Positions 44,908 through 53,638 of a DNA stretch of 64,000 bases are shown piece by piece. The position numbers were made by a program, and so were the translations under genes. This stretch comes from CAWDMC01 sp963803295 (GTDB taxonomy: Bacteria; Acidobacteriota; Terriglobia; UBA7540). The notes beneath the pieces are model-generated. The model was not told where the DNA came from. It saw only the letters and a list, made by a program, of their open reading frames with translations, and made no database searches. Positions within the stretch are counted from its first letter, which is position 1; every line of letters begins with the position of its first letter. The DNA lies in contig CAWDMC010000023.1 of NCBI GenBank assembly GCA_963803295.1, positions 558,001-622,000 on the forward strand. The letters run 5' to 3'.

Positions 44908-45504
44908 TTGGCCACTTCCATTCTGCCTATGAGTACAGCAATGACCACCGCGGATGTTGATGGAACCCGGCACGAATGCCAGCTTCCCGCGCAGATTGTG
45001 CCCGTTTCTGACGTTGCGATGTCAATCGAGACCAAGATCTTCTTCCGGGAAGGTATGGAGCTTCTGAATCTGGGTCAGCCCTCTGAAGCCGTTTCGAAAC
45101 TGGAAAAGGCTGTCGAGTGCTCGCCCCAGTATTCCGACGCTTACGTTGGTTTGGGTATGGCTTACGCAATGGATAGCCAGATCTATCCAGCATTGGACAG
45201 CTTTGAACGAGCTGCCCTTCTGAATCCACAAAATTTCTATGCTCGCTTCAAGCTGGCGCAGTTTTACTTCAAGCTGCGCGTTCCGAAGAAAGGGTACGAA
45301 GAAGCTGCTCGGGCCTTGGAATGCGCCTCTACGTTTGAGGAGCGTAAGCTCGTGGCTCACATCCTGCAAGAGGAGCGGAAGCGCGAGCCAGGCAGCCTCA
45401 AACGCCCCACCTGGGACAGGCCGTTCACCTCAAGATTCCTGTATGTGGGTGCCGCTGTGGTCATGGGTGTATTGGCGCTATTAATCAAGGCTTCTATGCA
45501 CTAA
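44908..45504 (+). CDS. TPR protein with C-terminal membrane anchor
   Basis: A 198-residue protein. A TTG at 44908 has GAGGGGG 5 bases upstream and is my choice; an ATG at 44929 or 44941 is possible. Two to three TPR units (FFREGMELLNLGQPSEAVSK, AYVGLGMAYAMDSQIYPALD, ARFKLAQFYFKLRVPKKGYE) are followed by a basic linker and one hydrophobic helix (FLYVGAAVVMGVLALLIK), so it is tail-anchored with its TPR domain in the cytoplasm. It is between amtB and an antiporter; a scaffold role for them is a guess from position. Confidence 0.8.
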   Translation: MATSILPMSTAMTTADVDGTRHECQLPAQIVPVSDVAMSIETKIFFREGMELLNLGQPSEAVSKLEKAVECSPQYSDAYVGLGMAYAMDSQIYPALDSFERAALLNPQNFYARFKLAQFYFKLRVPKKGYEEAARALECASTFEERKLVAHILQEERKREPGSLKRPTWDRPFTSRFLYVGAAVVMGVLALLIKASMH

Positions 45505-45562
45505 CTGGCGAGCTTGACTGCCCTGTTCGTCGTCGCCCTGACACCCGGTTCTGGAGGATTTC

Positions 45563-45745
45563 GTGACGTTACTCGGTGCCATCAAACAACAGCGCGTGGC
45601 GGTCGCTTGTGCCCTCACGGTTGCCGTGATTCTTATCGCTCTCGCCAGGGCACCGCTCGTGCCGGTTTTTGCCGGGTGCTTCATTGCCCTTGTTCTTCTC
45701 ATCCGCAGGTCTTTGAGATCGACCGCAGACAGAGAGCACCGCTAA
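45563..45745 (+). CDS. Small two-helix membrane protein
   Basis: A 60-residue protein starting at a GTG with GGAGG about 6 bases upstream. Hydrophobic segments: VAVACALTVAVILIALA and VPVFAGCFIALVLLI, then a basic tail RRSLRSTADREHR. It ends 9 bases before the antiporter start. No family recognised. Confidence 0.65.
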   Translation: MTLLGAIKQQRVAVACALTVAVILIALARAPLVPVFAGCFIALVLLIRRSLRSTADREHR

Positions 45746-45754
45746 GCAGGTTCT

Positions 45755-47026
45755 ATGGATATCTCTTTACAGGTCCTGCTGTTCATAGCTCTCCTAGTGC
45801 TGTTGTCTAAGGCTTTGGGCGGCCTGGGAGGCCGTTTAGGCTTACCCGTTGTGCTGGGCGAACTCCTGGCCGGCGTGGTGCTCGGACCCACCCTGATCAA
45901 TGTCTGGCAATTCTCCTGGTTTTCAGGCACGACCAATGTAGGAGGCTCGGGTCCGGTTTCTTTAGCCTCAGTTATGACTGTCCTGGCTGGACTCGGCGTA
46001 GTGGTCCTCATGTTTCTGGCCGGACTTGAAACCGACATCGACATGATGAAGACCACCGTAGGTCCGGCGTTCTGGTCAGCCGGCGGCGGTGTGATTCTGC
46101 CTCTGGTGGGAGGGGCTGCGCTGTCGCGCGTCGCGGGTTTCACTTGGCGCGAAGCAATCTTTATTGGCACGATTCTTAGCGCAACCAGTGTCTCGATTAC
46201 CGCGCAAACACTGATGAATCTGAATAAGCTACGCACGAAGGTCGGCTCCACGATTCTCGGCGCAGCGGTGATCGACGACGTGCTTGGGCTGATGGTCCTC
46301 TCGCTGGTGATTGCCATGGAGACGCATTCCGGCCCAACCTCTAACGGTTGGAGGGGCGTAGCGTTCACGGTGGGTCGCATCGTCTTTTTCTCCGCGCTAG
46401 CGTTCTGGCTGGGACCGCGGCTGGTCCGGTTCCTCTTTAAGCAAGCCGCGCGGCTCCATGCTCCTCACACCGCCGTGGCTGTCTCGCTGGTGATCTGTTT
46501 CCTATTTGCTTTTTTGTCCGAATCAGTCGGCGGTATGGCTTCAATCACAGGGGCGTATATTGCAGGCTTGTTTGTGGCTGCCAGCACTGCTCACAAGGAG
46601 GTAATTGACGATCTTCGGTCGATGTCCAATGCATTCTTCGGGCCTCTATTCTTCGTTTCGATCGGCCTTGAAATCAATGCCGCCCAGTTGGGGAGTCACG
46701 TCGGATTCTTCGGTTTGATTTTGGCTGTCGCAATTCTCGGGAAGGTGCTCGGTTGTGGGCTGGGGACATTGGCCACTAGGTTCACTGTCCCAGAATCGCT
46801 GGCTGTCGGGGTGGGCATGATCCCGAGGGGTGAGGTTGGATTGATCACTGCCAGTATCGGCCATGCAGCCGGCTTGGTCTCTTCTGAGGTTTACTCGCTG
46901 GTCGTCATTTTGGTGCTAGCGACCACCCTGGTGACGCCGCTCCTGTTGCGGTATTGTCCCGGCATGGGAGAGGCCCAGCTCGAATCAGATGTGCAGACTC
47001 CATGCCTAAGCAACAGCTCAGCCTGA
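45755..47026 (+). CDS. Cation/proton antiporter, CPA2 family
   Basis: A 423-residue membrane protein with about 12 hydrophobic segments. The N-terminus FIALLVLLSKALGGLGGRLG then PVVLGELLAGVVLGP is the standard CPA2 start; the ion-binding pair is in AAVIDDVLGLMVL (adjacent Asp), and SATSVSITAQTL and GMIPRGEVGLI are conserved. The Asp-Asp pair suggests electrogenic Na+/H+ exchange of NapA type rather than KefB-type K+ efflux. There is no RCK/TrkA domain at the C-terminus. It is in the same-strand cluster with amtB and glnB. Confidence 0.88.
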   Translation: MDISLQVLLFIALLVLLSKALGGLGGRLGLPVVLGELLAGVVLGPTLINVWQFSWFSGTTNVGGSGPVSLASVMTVLAGLGVVVLMFLAGLETDIDMMKTTVGPAFWSAGGGVILPLVGGAALSRVAGFTWREAIFIGTILSATSVSITAQTLMNLNKLRTKVGSTILGAAVIDDVLGLMVLSLVIAMETHSGPTSNGWRGVAFTVGRIVFFSALAFWLGPRLVRFLFKQAARLHAPHTAVAVSLVICFLFAFLSESVGGMASITGAYIAGLFVAASTAHKEVIDDLRSMSNAFFGPLFFVSIGLEINAAQLGSHVGFFGLILAVAILGKVLGCGLGTLATRFTVPESLAVGVGMIPRGEVGLITASIGHAAGLVSSEVYSLVVILVLATTLVTPLLLRYCPGMGEAQLESDVQTPCLSNSSA

Positions 47027-47161
47027 ATTGTTACTACACTCGGAGTTTTGAGGAAGCAATGCGGTTGCAGCAACAATTCTCGAACTAATTAAAGCTCGCT
47101 CCGAACCAACGGCTCGAAGGCGTGCATCGGATTTCGCATAGCGGGCGGAGGGTGGTTACAT

Positions 47162-47500
47162 ATGAAAAAACTGGAAGCTGTGATTCAACCGGCAAAGCTC
47201 GATGCCGTTCGAGAGGCCTTGTATGGGATCGGCGTGGAGGGTATGACGATCAGCGAGGTGCGTGGGCATGGCCGTCAGAAAGGCCACTCGGAAATCTACA
47301 GGGGAAACGAATACAGGGTTGACTTGCTTCCCAAAATCAAGGTGGAGACCGTGCTGCCGGATCGCCTGGCGGAGAGCGCCGTAGCAACCGTCGTCAAGGC
47401 AGCCCGCACAGGAAAGATCGGCGACGGAAAGGTTTTTCTCTCTGATATCAGCGAAGCGGTGCGGATCCGTGATAGCCAACAAGGTGATGACGCGCTTTGA
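47162..47500 (+). CDS. glnB: Nitrogen regulatory protein P-II
   Basis: A 112-residue P-II signalling protein that senses 2-oxoglutarate and ATP/ADP and binds Amt channels and other targets. Motifs: KKLEAVIQPAKLDAVREAL, SEVRGHGRQKGH (B-loop and ATP region), the T-loop YRGNEYRVDLLPK with the modifiable Tyr, and TGKIGDGKVFLSDI. GGAGGG lies 12 bases upstream of the ATG. GlnK is the more likely type given amtB nearby, but the two cannot be told apart by sequence here. It is 135 bases after the antiporter. Confidence 0.93.
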   Translation: MKKLEAVIQPAKLDAVREALYGIGVEGMTISEVRGHGRQKGHSEIYRGNEYRVDLLPKIKVETVLPDRLAESAVATVVKAARTGKIGDGKVFLSDISEAVRIRDSQQGDDAL

Positions 47501-47965
47501 GCATCCCCTGGTCCGACCGCTGAAAGCCTCCGGACGTGCTGTAGCACAATGCCTTGATGGGCGCAGGGTGGCAGAACTTGGGCTGAGCTAGGAGCGTGCG
47601 CTGATTTCACCGAGGAGCACTGGAAGCTCCAAACAACTGACTTCATTTTTGGAGGCTCCTCACCATCTGGCAACTGTGGGAAGGGCGCGAGGGGCACTTG
47701 CGACAGTCGAGGGCAGACATCATCTGGAGTACATTTGTGCTTTCCAGCACGGCGAGTTGCGGTGTAGTGAGCTTGGCAGCGCGAGGATCGGCAGGGTGCG
47801 ACCGGCGTTGTACCGATGCATCGCACCCGTGAAGCGGTAGACCAGTAACCGACTTGGCACAGAGCAGGCCTATTGAGTTTTCATATATGCAGTGCTTACT
47901 CCATGGACCCTGGTCGTTCTGCAAGCAATTCGTTTTCGCCTGAAGGCGTAACGATAAGAAAATAT
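47501..47965. other. Non-coding gap between glnB and tRNA-Arg
   Basis: 465 bases with no supported gene. Open frames of 60-90 codons on both strands lack ribosome-binding sites and family resemblance. No clear terminator hairpin was found after glnB. Confidence 0.4.
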
Positions 47966-48042
<77 letters not shown>

Positions 48043-48101
48043 TTACTCAGGCAAACATCTTGAACAAGAAGGATTTAGCTGGCTTCCTTGAATTTCGCTT
48101 T

Positions 48102-48770
48102 TCAGATGCTATTCGGAGTTGGTGCCAGTTCTGGTGTCGATTCACCAGTCGGAGCTGTCGCCGAGAATTGGGACAACTTCTCCCCAGCCGCGAGTTGGTG
48201 CTTCGGCTCAAGATGCGCATTACCGGCAAGTCATCTGGATTGACTTGTGCCCCATGAGTTCCTGAACTGCCCGCAGACCTACGCCAGCCATGACAAGTCT
48301 ACTGGCAAAGGTATGCCTGAGGCAATGCCAAGTGAATTAGTGAGTCCGCTCGCCTTGATGACCGGCTCGAACCAATCCTTGGGGCCTGTCAATCGCTCGC
48401 CCCGCGTGTTCAGGATAACCCACCCAGTCTCGCTCGCGCCCGCAAGCGCCTCCAAGGCGCCCGGCGAAGCGGCGTTGAGGGGTGCGTACCTGCGTCCCCC
48501 GTTCTTGCCTAGGCGCACGGTGAGGACGCGGTTGACAAAGTCCACATCGTCCCAGGAAAGCCCATACATCTCGCTCAGCCTGAGTCCCGTGTTCAACGCG
48601 AGGTCAAACTCTGGCATGTGCTCTGGGCGTTGAGCGGCAATGATCTTGCGAAGACGGCCCTCTTGGTCAGCCTTCGAATATGCGAGCGCGTCCTCGACCA
48701 GTTCAGCGAAACTGACCTCCTTCTTCTTAAGACTTTCGGGTTAAGACTTTCGGGCAACGTCTTGCCCTGC
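48102..48770 (-). pseudogene. Tyrosine-recombinase integrase, decayed
   Basis: Fragments in order on the minus strand: GKTLPESL, KKKEVSFAELVEDALAYSKAD, then directly EGRLRKIIAAQRPEHMPEF, DLALNTGLRLSEMYGLSW (first catalytic Arg), GWVILNTRGERL, and after a frame change near 48330 FTWHCLRHTFASRLVMAGVG (H-x-x-R) and VQELMGHKSIQMTCR, and after another near 48228 YAHLEPKHQLAAGEKLSQFS to a stop at 48102. Damage: a 14-base tandem duplication (48727-48754), loss of most of the core-binding domain and two frameshifts, one removable by deleting an A in TAATGCG. Next to tRNA-Arg, as expected of a tRNA-targeted element. Confidence 0.85.
48727..48754. repeat. 14-base exact tandem duplication
   Basis: TTAAGACTTTCGGG twice in a row, within the integrase remnant. 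14 is not a multiple of three, so it shifts the frame. Confidence 0.95.
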
Positions 48771-48775
48771 AATAC

Positions 48776-49045
48776 CTAGGTCTTGCGTTTCTGATAGACC
48801 TTCAGAGCGACACTGGACACAATGAGGCGGACCTCCTCATCCTCCAGCGGAGGTTCGCAGCGGGTATCGTTGATTGTCCACAAGGAGTCCAAGATTTGTT
48901 CCTCTGATTTGCCTTCGCCTCGGAGTCTACAACCGACCTTGTACAGGGCCTCGTTACCTTGTCCCTGGACAATCTGCTTAACGATCCACTCACCGGCGAG
49001 GACTTCTTCGGTTTCGCTGTCACGGGACTCTGTTGCAACAGCCGA
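48776..49045 (-). pseudogene. Primase C-terminal (PriCT-like) fragment of a mobile element
   Basis: A minus-strand frame with no start codon reads GEWIVKQIVQGQGNEALYKV, GCRLRGEGKSEEQILDSLW, NDTRCEPPLEDEEVRLIV and stops at 48776. This is the pattern of the PriCT domain found after the primase domain of phage and plasmid replication proteins (G.GRN..L...a..LR..G.seeeIl..L...N..rc.PPL.e.EV). The catalytic primase part is missing. With the integrase it marks a decayed integrative element. Confidence 0.7.
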
Positions 49046-49048
49046 AGA

Positions 49049-49321
49049 TCAGAGAAACACTACCGATTGCAACGTGGAGATCTCAAAACGCTTGCGGCAG
49101 CGCTGATTCTTGCACATCAACAAGTCATCCCGCCGTAACATGTAGGATTGGGCCTTGGCGAAACGCTCTCGATCTCGCGCGTCGGCCCCTCCCCGCAACG
49201 CCTTCTTCTTGGTACGGACGAGCCAGCGCACCTCGTAGGTGTTGGTTTGGCGGCAGAAATGGCAGTTCAGATCAGCCGGCTTTAATGTTTCGTTCTCATC
49301 GAAAAAATCCCGTTCTTCCAT
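49049..49321 (-). CDS. Small zinc-ribbon-like protein of the element
   Basis: A 90-residue protein from the ATG at 49321 (the frame is open to 49420). It has two Cys pairs, NCHFCRQTNTYEVRWL and MCKNQRCRKRFEI, separated by a charged linker, so it probably binds one zinc ion. It overlaps no other frame and is next to the primase and integrase remnants. Function not known. Confidence 0.5.
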   Translation of the reverse strand: MEERDFFDENETLKPADLNCHFCRQTNTYEVRWLVRTKKKALRGGADARDRERFAKAQSYMLRRDDLLMCKNQRCRKRFEISTLQSVVFL

Positions 49322-49484
49322 CGGATTAGTCCCACCGTGACGCGAAGAGTGAACACCCACGCCCCAGCCACTCGGTATATCACCTTCGCCATTGCCTGTC
49401 CAGCGAAGATAGATTTGCATCTGCGTATATAATCACTACACCGTCGGGACACTCACCCGAACCTGACGGCAGGAGGTCATACCC

Positions 49485-49667
49485 ATGACCCGAACCGTGG
49501 GCGAGCAGGAACTGGCAGAATTTCTGTTTGACCGCCTCATCGTCAACGGACCCTCGGGACCCGACACAGAGTGGCTGCGCCCTGCTTGTCAGCGCGTCGC
49601 TGCGGAGCTCCTTGAGGAAGCCGACATCCTTTACAAGAGCGATCGCATTTCGGACGGCGGCGCCTGA
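49485..49667 (+). CDS. Small acidic hypothetical protein
   Basis: A 60-residue protein with a strong AGGAGG 7 bases before the ATG at 49485. It reads ELAEFLFDRLIVNGPSGPDT and ACQRVAAELLEEADILYKSD, so it is helical and acidic. No family recognised. It is divergent from the zinc-ribbon gene and may belong to the same element. Confidence 0.55.
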   Translation: MTRTVGEQELAEFLFDRLIVNGPSGPDTEWLRPACQRVAAELLEEADILYKSDRISDGGA

Positions 49668-49945
49668 GCATGATACCGCCGGTGGTCGACATAAGCATGC
49701 GTGGTGACTTCCAGGACTTCCAGGCGCGGTTCCGGGAATGAGCCCGCGATTGACGTCCGCGTTCACGTCCACATCGCTACACATGCGGTTTCCGTTTCAG
49801 AAATCCTCAGGCTGGTGAAGTCCGCGTCCAGATCGCGCCTGTCGTTCAGCACGGCTTCGATGGTGCGCTATTGCCAAGATTCCTTCAGGATCCGCTCCCG
49901 GCGCGGCCCCCGGGGGAGAAAGTTGGTGAACCTCGCGATTCGCGA
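49668..49945. other. Non-coding
   Basis: No supported gene. The region lies between the mobile-element remnants and the CPBP protease gene's stop codon. Confidence 0.4.
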
Positions 49946-50662
49946 TCAACCGTCAAGCTTCTCGACAGGAGTGACCAATCTAGCATCTTCTTTCAGGAAC
50001 CTGGGTCCCAGCCAAAGAAACGCGACTGCATCAATGAGGAAATGCGCGGCCATTGAGGGATAAAGGCTGCCGGTAGCCACTGCCGGCCACGCGAGCAACG
50101 CCCCCAGAATGGCGACCCGCAGTACTCCCAGACGGCCTTGATAGAAGTGAGCCATCGCGAAGAAAATCGAGCTCAGACCCCATGCCCAGCCCAACGAATG
50201 GCACCACCCATACATCGTGGAAAGCAGGAATCCGCGATAGAGGAACTCCTCACACAGGCCGGCAGTGGGCGCCACCAGGAGCAGGGCGACAAGTTTTTCG
50301 CGGCTCGTCTCGGGCATGAGCAAATAGGTGATCTCCGTCTCTTTCGGCCAGCAGCCCTTTTGCTCCGCCAGCAGCACCAGCAAAAGCCCGGCGAGGCCTG
50401 CCAAGGTTACAACCAGCGTCCACCTGACGAATGAAGCCAACGGGCACAACCGGAAGGCAGCTACGGCAAGATCGCGCGGAGACCACACCAACAAGGCGGC
50501 GCAGATAAGAGCGAGGATCCATTGAGAGAAGACGGCGGAAACATAGATCAGAGTTCGTGAGGCGAGGCGAAGCTCGCGTAGCCGGATGCTGCGGAGCGAG
50601 AGGACCGGCACGCCAGCGATTAAAAACAAGGCGAAGAGAGTGCTTACGATTTGAGGTAACAT
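49946..50662 (-). CDS. CPBP-family intramembrane glutamic endopeptidase (CAAX protease-like)
   Basis: A 238-residue membrane protein with about 6-7 hydrophobic segments. The Abi/CPBP motifs are EEFLYRGFLL (EExxxR), a following F-x-x-x-H in FAMAHFYQG and H in MAAHFLIDAVAF. The family cleaves membrane proteins or prenylated peptides, and some members give self-immunity to bacteriocins; no target is suggested here. It is downstream of, and on the same strand as, the TetR gene, with 89 bases between them. Confidence 0.88.
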   Translation of the reverse strand: MLPQIVSTLFALFLIAGVPVLSLRSIRLRELRLASRTLIYVSAVFSQWILALICAALLVWSPRDLAVAAFRLCPLASFVRWTLVVTLAGLAGLLLVLLAEQKGCWPKETEITYLLMPETSREKLVALLLVAPTAGLCEEFLYRGFLLSTMYGWCHSLGWAWGLSSIFFAMAHFYQGRLGVLRVAILGALLAWPAVATGSLYPSMAAHFLIDAVAFLWLGPRFLKEDARLVTPVEKLDG

Positions 50663-50751
50663 GCTGCGAGAGCGCCCGAGGCGTAGGCTAATTTCTCACT
50701 TTCCGGCCAGCCCGTCAATTGACCAAGAGGCTGAGAATGAATCGAGGCGGG

Positions 50752-51357
50752 CTAAGATCGAAGCAGATAGGAGCCTAGCACCGCCCGGCAACGATTCCGA
50801 TAGTCCTCAATGGCCGTGGCCTCAGCACCTATCAGCCATTGGAGGCAGTAGCCATCTACCAGGGCGCGAATCGTGGCGGCGGCTTGCTCTGGATCTACCC
50901 GGCGAAACTCCGCCTCTCGAATGCCATCCTCGACGATAGCAACGTCCCGGGCTCGGCAGCGCACGAAAAAGCCCGCAAGCAAATCGCGAAAACGATTGGA
51001 ACGCGAGGCCACCGTTACGAAGTCGAAGAGGACCAGGTAGAGCTTGCGATTCACCTCGGCACTGTGGAACAGGACCTCGATCTCCGACGCCAGCCGGGCA
51101 CGACCGGACTCGCGCGTGTCGCCGACATCGTCAAGGGTGCGGTCAAGCTCCGAAAGAAGCCACTCCAGAATCGCATACAGGAGATCTTCTTTGCTGCGGA
51201 AATAATAGAGCGCTCCGCCTTTACTCGAACCGGCACGCTGGACCACGGAATCAATGGTGACTCCGTGTATGCCTTTTTCGAGGATTTCGGCATATCCCGC
51301 CTTGATTAGATCGGAGCGGCGACGGGCGGTCAAGGCCGGATCGGGCTTGCGGCTCAT
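50752..51357 (-). CDS. TetR/AcrR-family transcriptional regulator
   Basis: A 201-residue repressor-type protein. The N-terminal helix-turn-helix is clear: RRSDLIKAGYAEILEKGIHG, VTIDSVVQRAGSSKGGALYY, FRSKEDLL. The C-terminal ligand-binding domain resembles BetI-type TetR_C. It is divergent from rlmN, with about 90 bases between starts, so it may regulate itself, the CPBP gene, or both. Ligand unknown. Confidence 0.92.
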   Translation of the reverse strand: MSRKPDPALTARRRSDLIKAGYAEILEKGIHGVTIDSVVQRAGSSKGGALYYFRSKEDLLYAILEWLLSELDRTLDDVGDTRESGRARLASEIEVLFHSAEVNRKLYLVLFDFVTVASRSNRFRDLLAGFFVRCRARDVAIVEDGIREAEFRRVDPEQAAATIRALVDGYCLQWLIGAEATAIEDYRNRCRAVLGSYLLRS

Positions 51358-51363
51358 AACCCT

Positions 51364-51391
51364 ATATTAACAGAACGGGCGGACGGTTTAA
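51364..51391 (-). promoter_or_regulatory. Possible promoter of the tetR gene
   Basis: On the minus strand TTAAAC, 16 bases, TAATAT, ending 6 bases before the ATG at 51357. The -35 is a poor match and the transcript would be nearly leaderless, so this is a weak call. Confidence 0.2.
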
Positions 51392-51449
51392 GTTTAAAAT
51401 GAGGTCGAATCACGCTGTCCCGGATGAGTGTGGTAAGGTTGACACAGAT

Positions 51450-52547
51450 ATGGACGTTCGACACAGTAACGCAGCGACCCCTGCGGTGACCGCTCTCCCT
51501 AACCCACCCGAGAACCTGCTAGGTCGATCCCTGGCGCAGATCGGGCAACTGGCCGAGGAACACAGGCAGCCGTGGTATCGAGGCGCTCAGCTCTACCGTT
51601 GGATCTACAAGCACCGCGAACGCGACTTCTCCCGGCTATCCAACCTCGACCTTGGCTTCCGCTCCCTGCTCGCCTCCCGCTATCGCGTCAGCTACCCTGA
51701 AGTTGATTGCCGCTTCGCCTCCCGCGATGGCTCTGTCCGGTATCTGCTGCGCCTCGATGACGGCGAGGCCGTCGAAGCAGTCTACATGCCGAATGTTGAA
51801 GGCGACCGGGAGCGCACCACGCTCTGCATCTCGAGCCAGGTCGGTTGCGCCGTCGATTGCCGATTCTGCTTTACGGCGCTGGTTGGCATGAGGCGCAATC
51901 TCAGCGCCGGAGAAATCATTGGCCAGGTAATGGCGCTCGTTACTGATCGGCAGATCCCCTGGAAATCGCGCCTCAGCATCGTCTTCATGGGCCAGGGGGA
52001 GCCGCTGTTAAACTTCGGCCCAGTGATGGCCGCGGCGGGCATACTGGCCGATACCAACGGCTGTGGGCTAGCCCTGCGCCGGATTACGCTCTCCACTTCC
52101 GGCATCGTGCCCAGGATCTACGATCTCGCCCAACAGCCGCTGCGCCCGAAGCTTGCTATCTCACTGAATGCGTCGAACGATGAGCAGCGCAACCGTATTA
52201 TGCCCGTCAACCGGAAGTGGAATCTTGCGGCCCTGATGGAAGCGTGCCGCGCCTATCCGCTGAGACCGCGCGAACGCCTCACCTTCGAGTATGTTCTGCT
52301 AGACGGCATCAACGATTCCGCTGCTGATGCAGAGCGCGTCGCCGGCCTTCTGCGGAACTTGCCTTCGCGTGTCAACCTGATCCCCTATAACGGCGGTGAA
52401 GGTCTCGACTACCACACGACCCCACTCCCGCGCGTCCTCGAATTCCAGAAAATTCTCGCCAACCACGATGTTCCCGCTTTCATCCGAATCTCTCGCGGCC
52501 GCGATGTCATGGGTGCCTGTGGCCAGTTGAGCCTGCAGCGCCGGTAG
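51450..52547 (+). CDS. rlmN: Dual-specificity 23S rRNA/tRNA adenine-C2 methyltransferase RlmN
   Basis: A radical SAM enzyme that methylates A2503 of 23S rRNA and A37 of some tRNAs. From the ATG at 51450 it has 365 residues. YRGAQLYRWIYKHRERDFS is the N-terminal accessory domain; SSQVGCAVDCRFCFTALVGM holds the 4Fe-4S CxxxCxxC; FMGQGEPLLNF, TLSTSGIVPRI and the C-terminal RGRDVMGACGQL with the catalytic Cys pair partner are all present. An ATG at 51399 in frame would add 17 residues without homology. Confidence 0.95.
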   Translation: MDVRHSNAATPAVTALPNPPENLLGRSLAQIGQLAEEHRQPWYRGAQLYRWIYKHRERDFSRLSNLDLGFRSLLASRYRVSYPEVDCRFASRDGSVRYLLRLDDGEAVEAVYMPNVEGDRERTTLCISSQVGCAVDCRFCFTALVGMRRNLSAGEIIGQVMALVTDRQIPWKSRLSIVFMGQGEPLLNFGPVMAAAGILADTNGCGLALRRITLSTSGIVPRIYDLAQQPLRPKLAISLNASNDEQRNRIMPVNRKWNLAALMEACRAYPLRPRERLTFEYVLLDGINDSAADAERVAGLLRNLPSRVNLIPYNGGEGLDYHTTPLPRVLEFQKILANHDVPAFIRISRGRDVMGACGQLSLQRR

Positions 52548-52587
52548 CCATTGGCACGACTCAGGGGGCAGGTCTCAAACTGTGGGT

Positions 52588-52640
52588 TCCGCAAAATCCC
52601 GCTGAAATCCCGCACATTTTCCGCTCGAATTCCGCATCCC
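52588..52640 (-). repeat. 52-base GCGG-periodic dispersed repeat, copy C
   Basis: On the minus strand ATGCGGAATTCGAG, CGGAAAATG, TGCGGGATTTCA, GCGGGATTTTGCGG; the right half is nearly identical to the copy at 12739-12790 and the left half is diverged. About 40 bases downstream of the rlmN stop. Confidence 0.8.
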
Positions 52641-52704
52641 ACCTTGGCGGCGCATTTCTCACTGGCCCTGGTCGGCTAGCTAGCCCGGCAGACTTCCAAG
52701 AAAA

Positions 52705-52848
52705 TGGAAGTCATTGCAATGAAGCAACTTAAGATTTGTTGCTTAGGAGCTGGCCTGGTGACTTCCCAACTGGAAGTCATTGCAGGAAAGCAGCTTAAAT
52801 CTGATTGCTTAGAAGGACCGGCGACTGTCTATAGGGAGTCATTGCGAG
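52705..52848. repeat. 66-base imperfect tandem repeat, about 2.2 units
   Basis: TGGAAGTCATTGCA begins at 52705 and again at 52771; a third GGAGTCATTGCG begins near 52836. Each unit carries an inverted repeat around AAGCAAC...GTTGCTT. 66 is a multiple of three, so an open frame runs through it (52704-53018), but with no ribosome-binding site and no family resemblance; I list it as repeat DNA. Confidence 0.75.
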
Positions 52849-53018
52849 AAACGAACCGCGCGAATAGGATGGCGACTGCTACCACGACGCCAGTTAAGAC
52901 CAGCCGAGCAATGGAGCTATCAAACCCGGTAACTGCCCAAGGATGCGCAATCGTATGGGAGCCGATGGAGGACGCCCTACGAATGTTGGCCTGTGCCTAT
53001 GCTGCGTTTCCTTGTTAG

Positions 53019-53573
53019 TTAGAGGATATGGGGACTGTCATCCGGCAGCAGCAATTGGGGAACTTGTGTGAACTTCCATCCCCCCGTGGGCGCTTGCTGA
53101 TCCAGTACCCAAACTAGATCGAAGCGCGAATCAGGCCATTTCTGGGGACTGGTCGTTTCATTATCCAGGATGAGGTTGGCGATATCCAGAATGGCATTGT
53201 GCTCCCACGCGATTAGCACTACTCCGTCCTGGGCAAGAGCGTCCTTCACCAGGGCCTTCTCTTCTCCTTTGGTATGTTTGAGGTTAAGGCGTAGTTCCAG
53301 GGAATCCGCAAGCGCGCGGACGGTATTCTGCGACCGCAGACTCTTGACGTGTCCCTCCGGCGAGGCCGCGAATATGACATTAGGCCTCGCCAGCACAGCG
53401 TTGGAGAATTGCCCGTTAACGGGATTAAAGAAGCGAATCAGGGCTCCGGAACGCTGCCAGCCCTTGGGCGACAAATCATCCTTGTCATGCTCGCCTTCCT
53501 GATCGACACCATGGACGGAATCGCCCTTGTCTGGTTTTTCACCATGCCTCAGGATCATAATCTTCTTTGCCAT
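53019..53573 (-). CDS. Histidine phosphatase superfamily protein
   Basis: A 184-residue branch-1-like histidine phosphatase (SixA/phosphoglycerate-mutase fold). MILRHGEKPDKGD carries the RHG motif with the phosphorylated His, FAASPEGHVKSLRS the second Arg region, and VLIAWEHNAILDIANLIL the second catalytic His. The ATG at 53573 is preferred; a GTG at 53630 in frame would add 19 residues and starts 8 bases after the upstream gene's stop. It is therefore the last gene of a probable operon with the secreted protein at 53639-54988. Substrate unknown. Confidence 0.85.
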   Translation of the reverse strand: MAKKIMILRHGEKPDKGDSVHGVDQEGEHDKDDLSPKGWQRSGALIRFFNPVNGQFSNAVLARPNVIFAASPEGHVKSLRSQNTVRALADSLELRLNLKHTKGEEKALVKDALAQDGVVLIAWEHNAILDIANLILDNETTSPQKWPDSRFDLVWVLDQQAPTGGWKFTQVPQLLLPDDSPHIL

Positions 53574-53638
53574 TGGTGCGCTTCGATTCTTCTCTTGAGT
53601 GATTTCGCGAACCGATTGCTCGGCGGCCACTTGCGTAT

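Noticed and set aside
52704..53018. 104-codon frame through the 66-base tandem repeat
   Set aside because: The open frame follows from the repeat length being a multiple of three; no ribosome-binding site and no known family.
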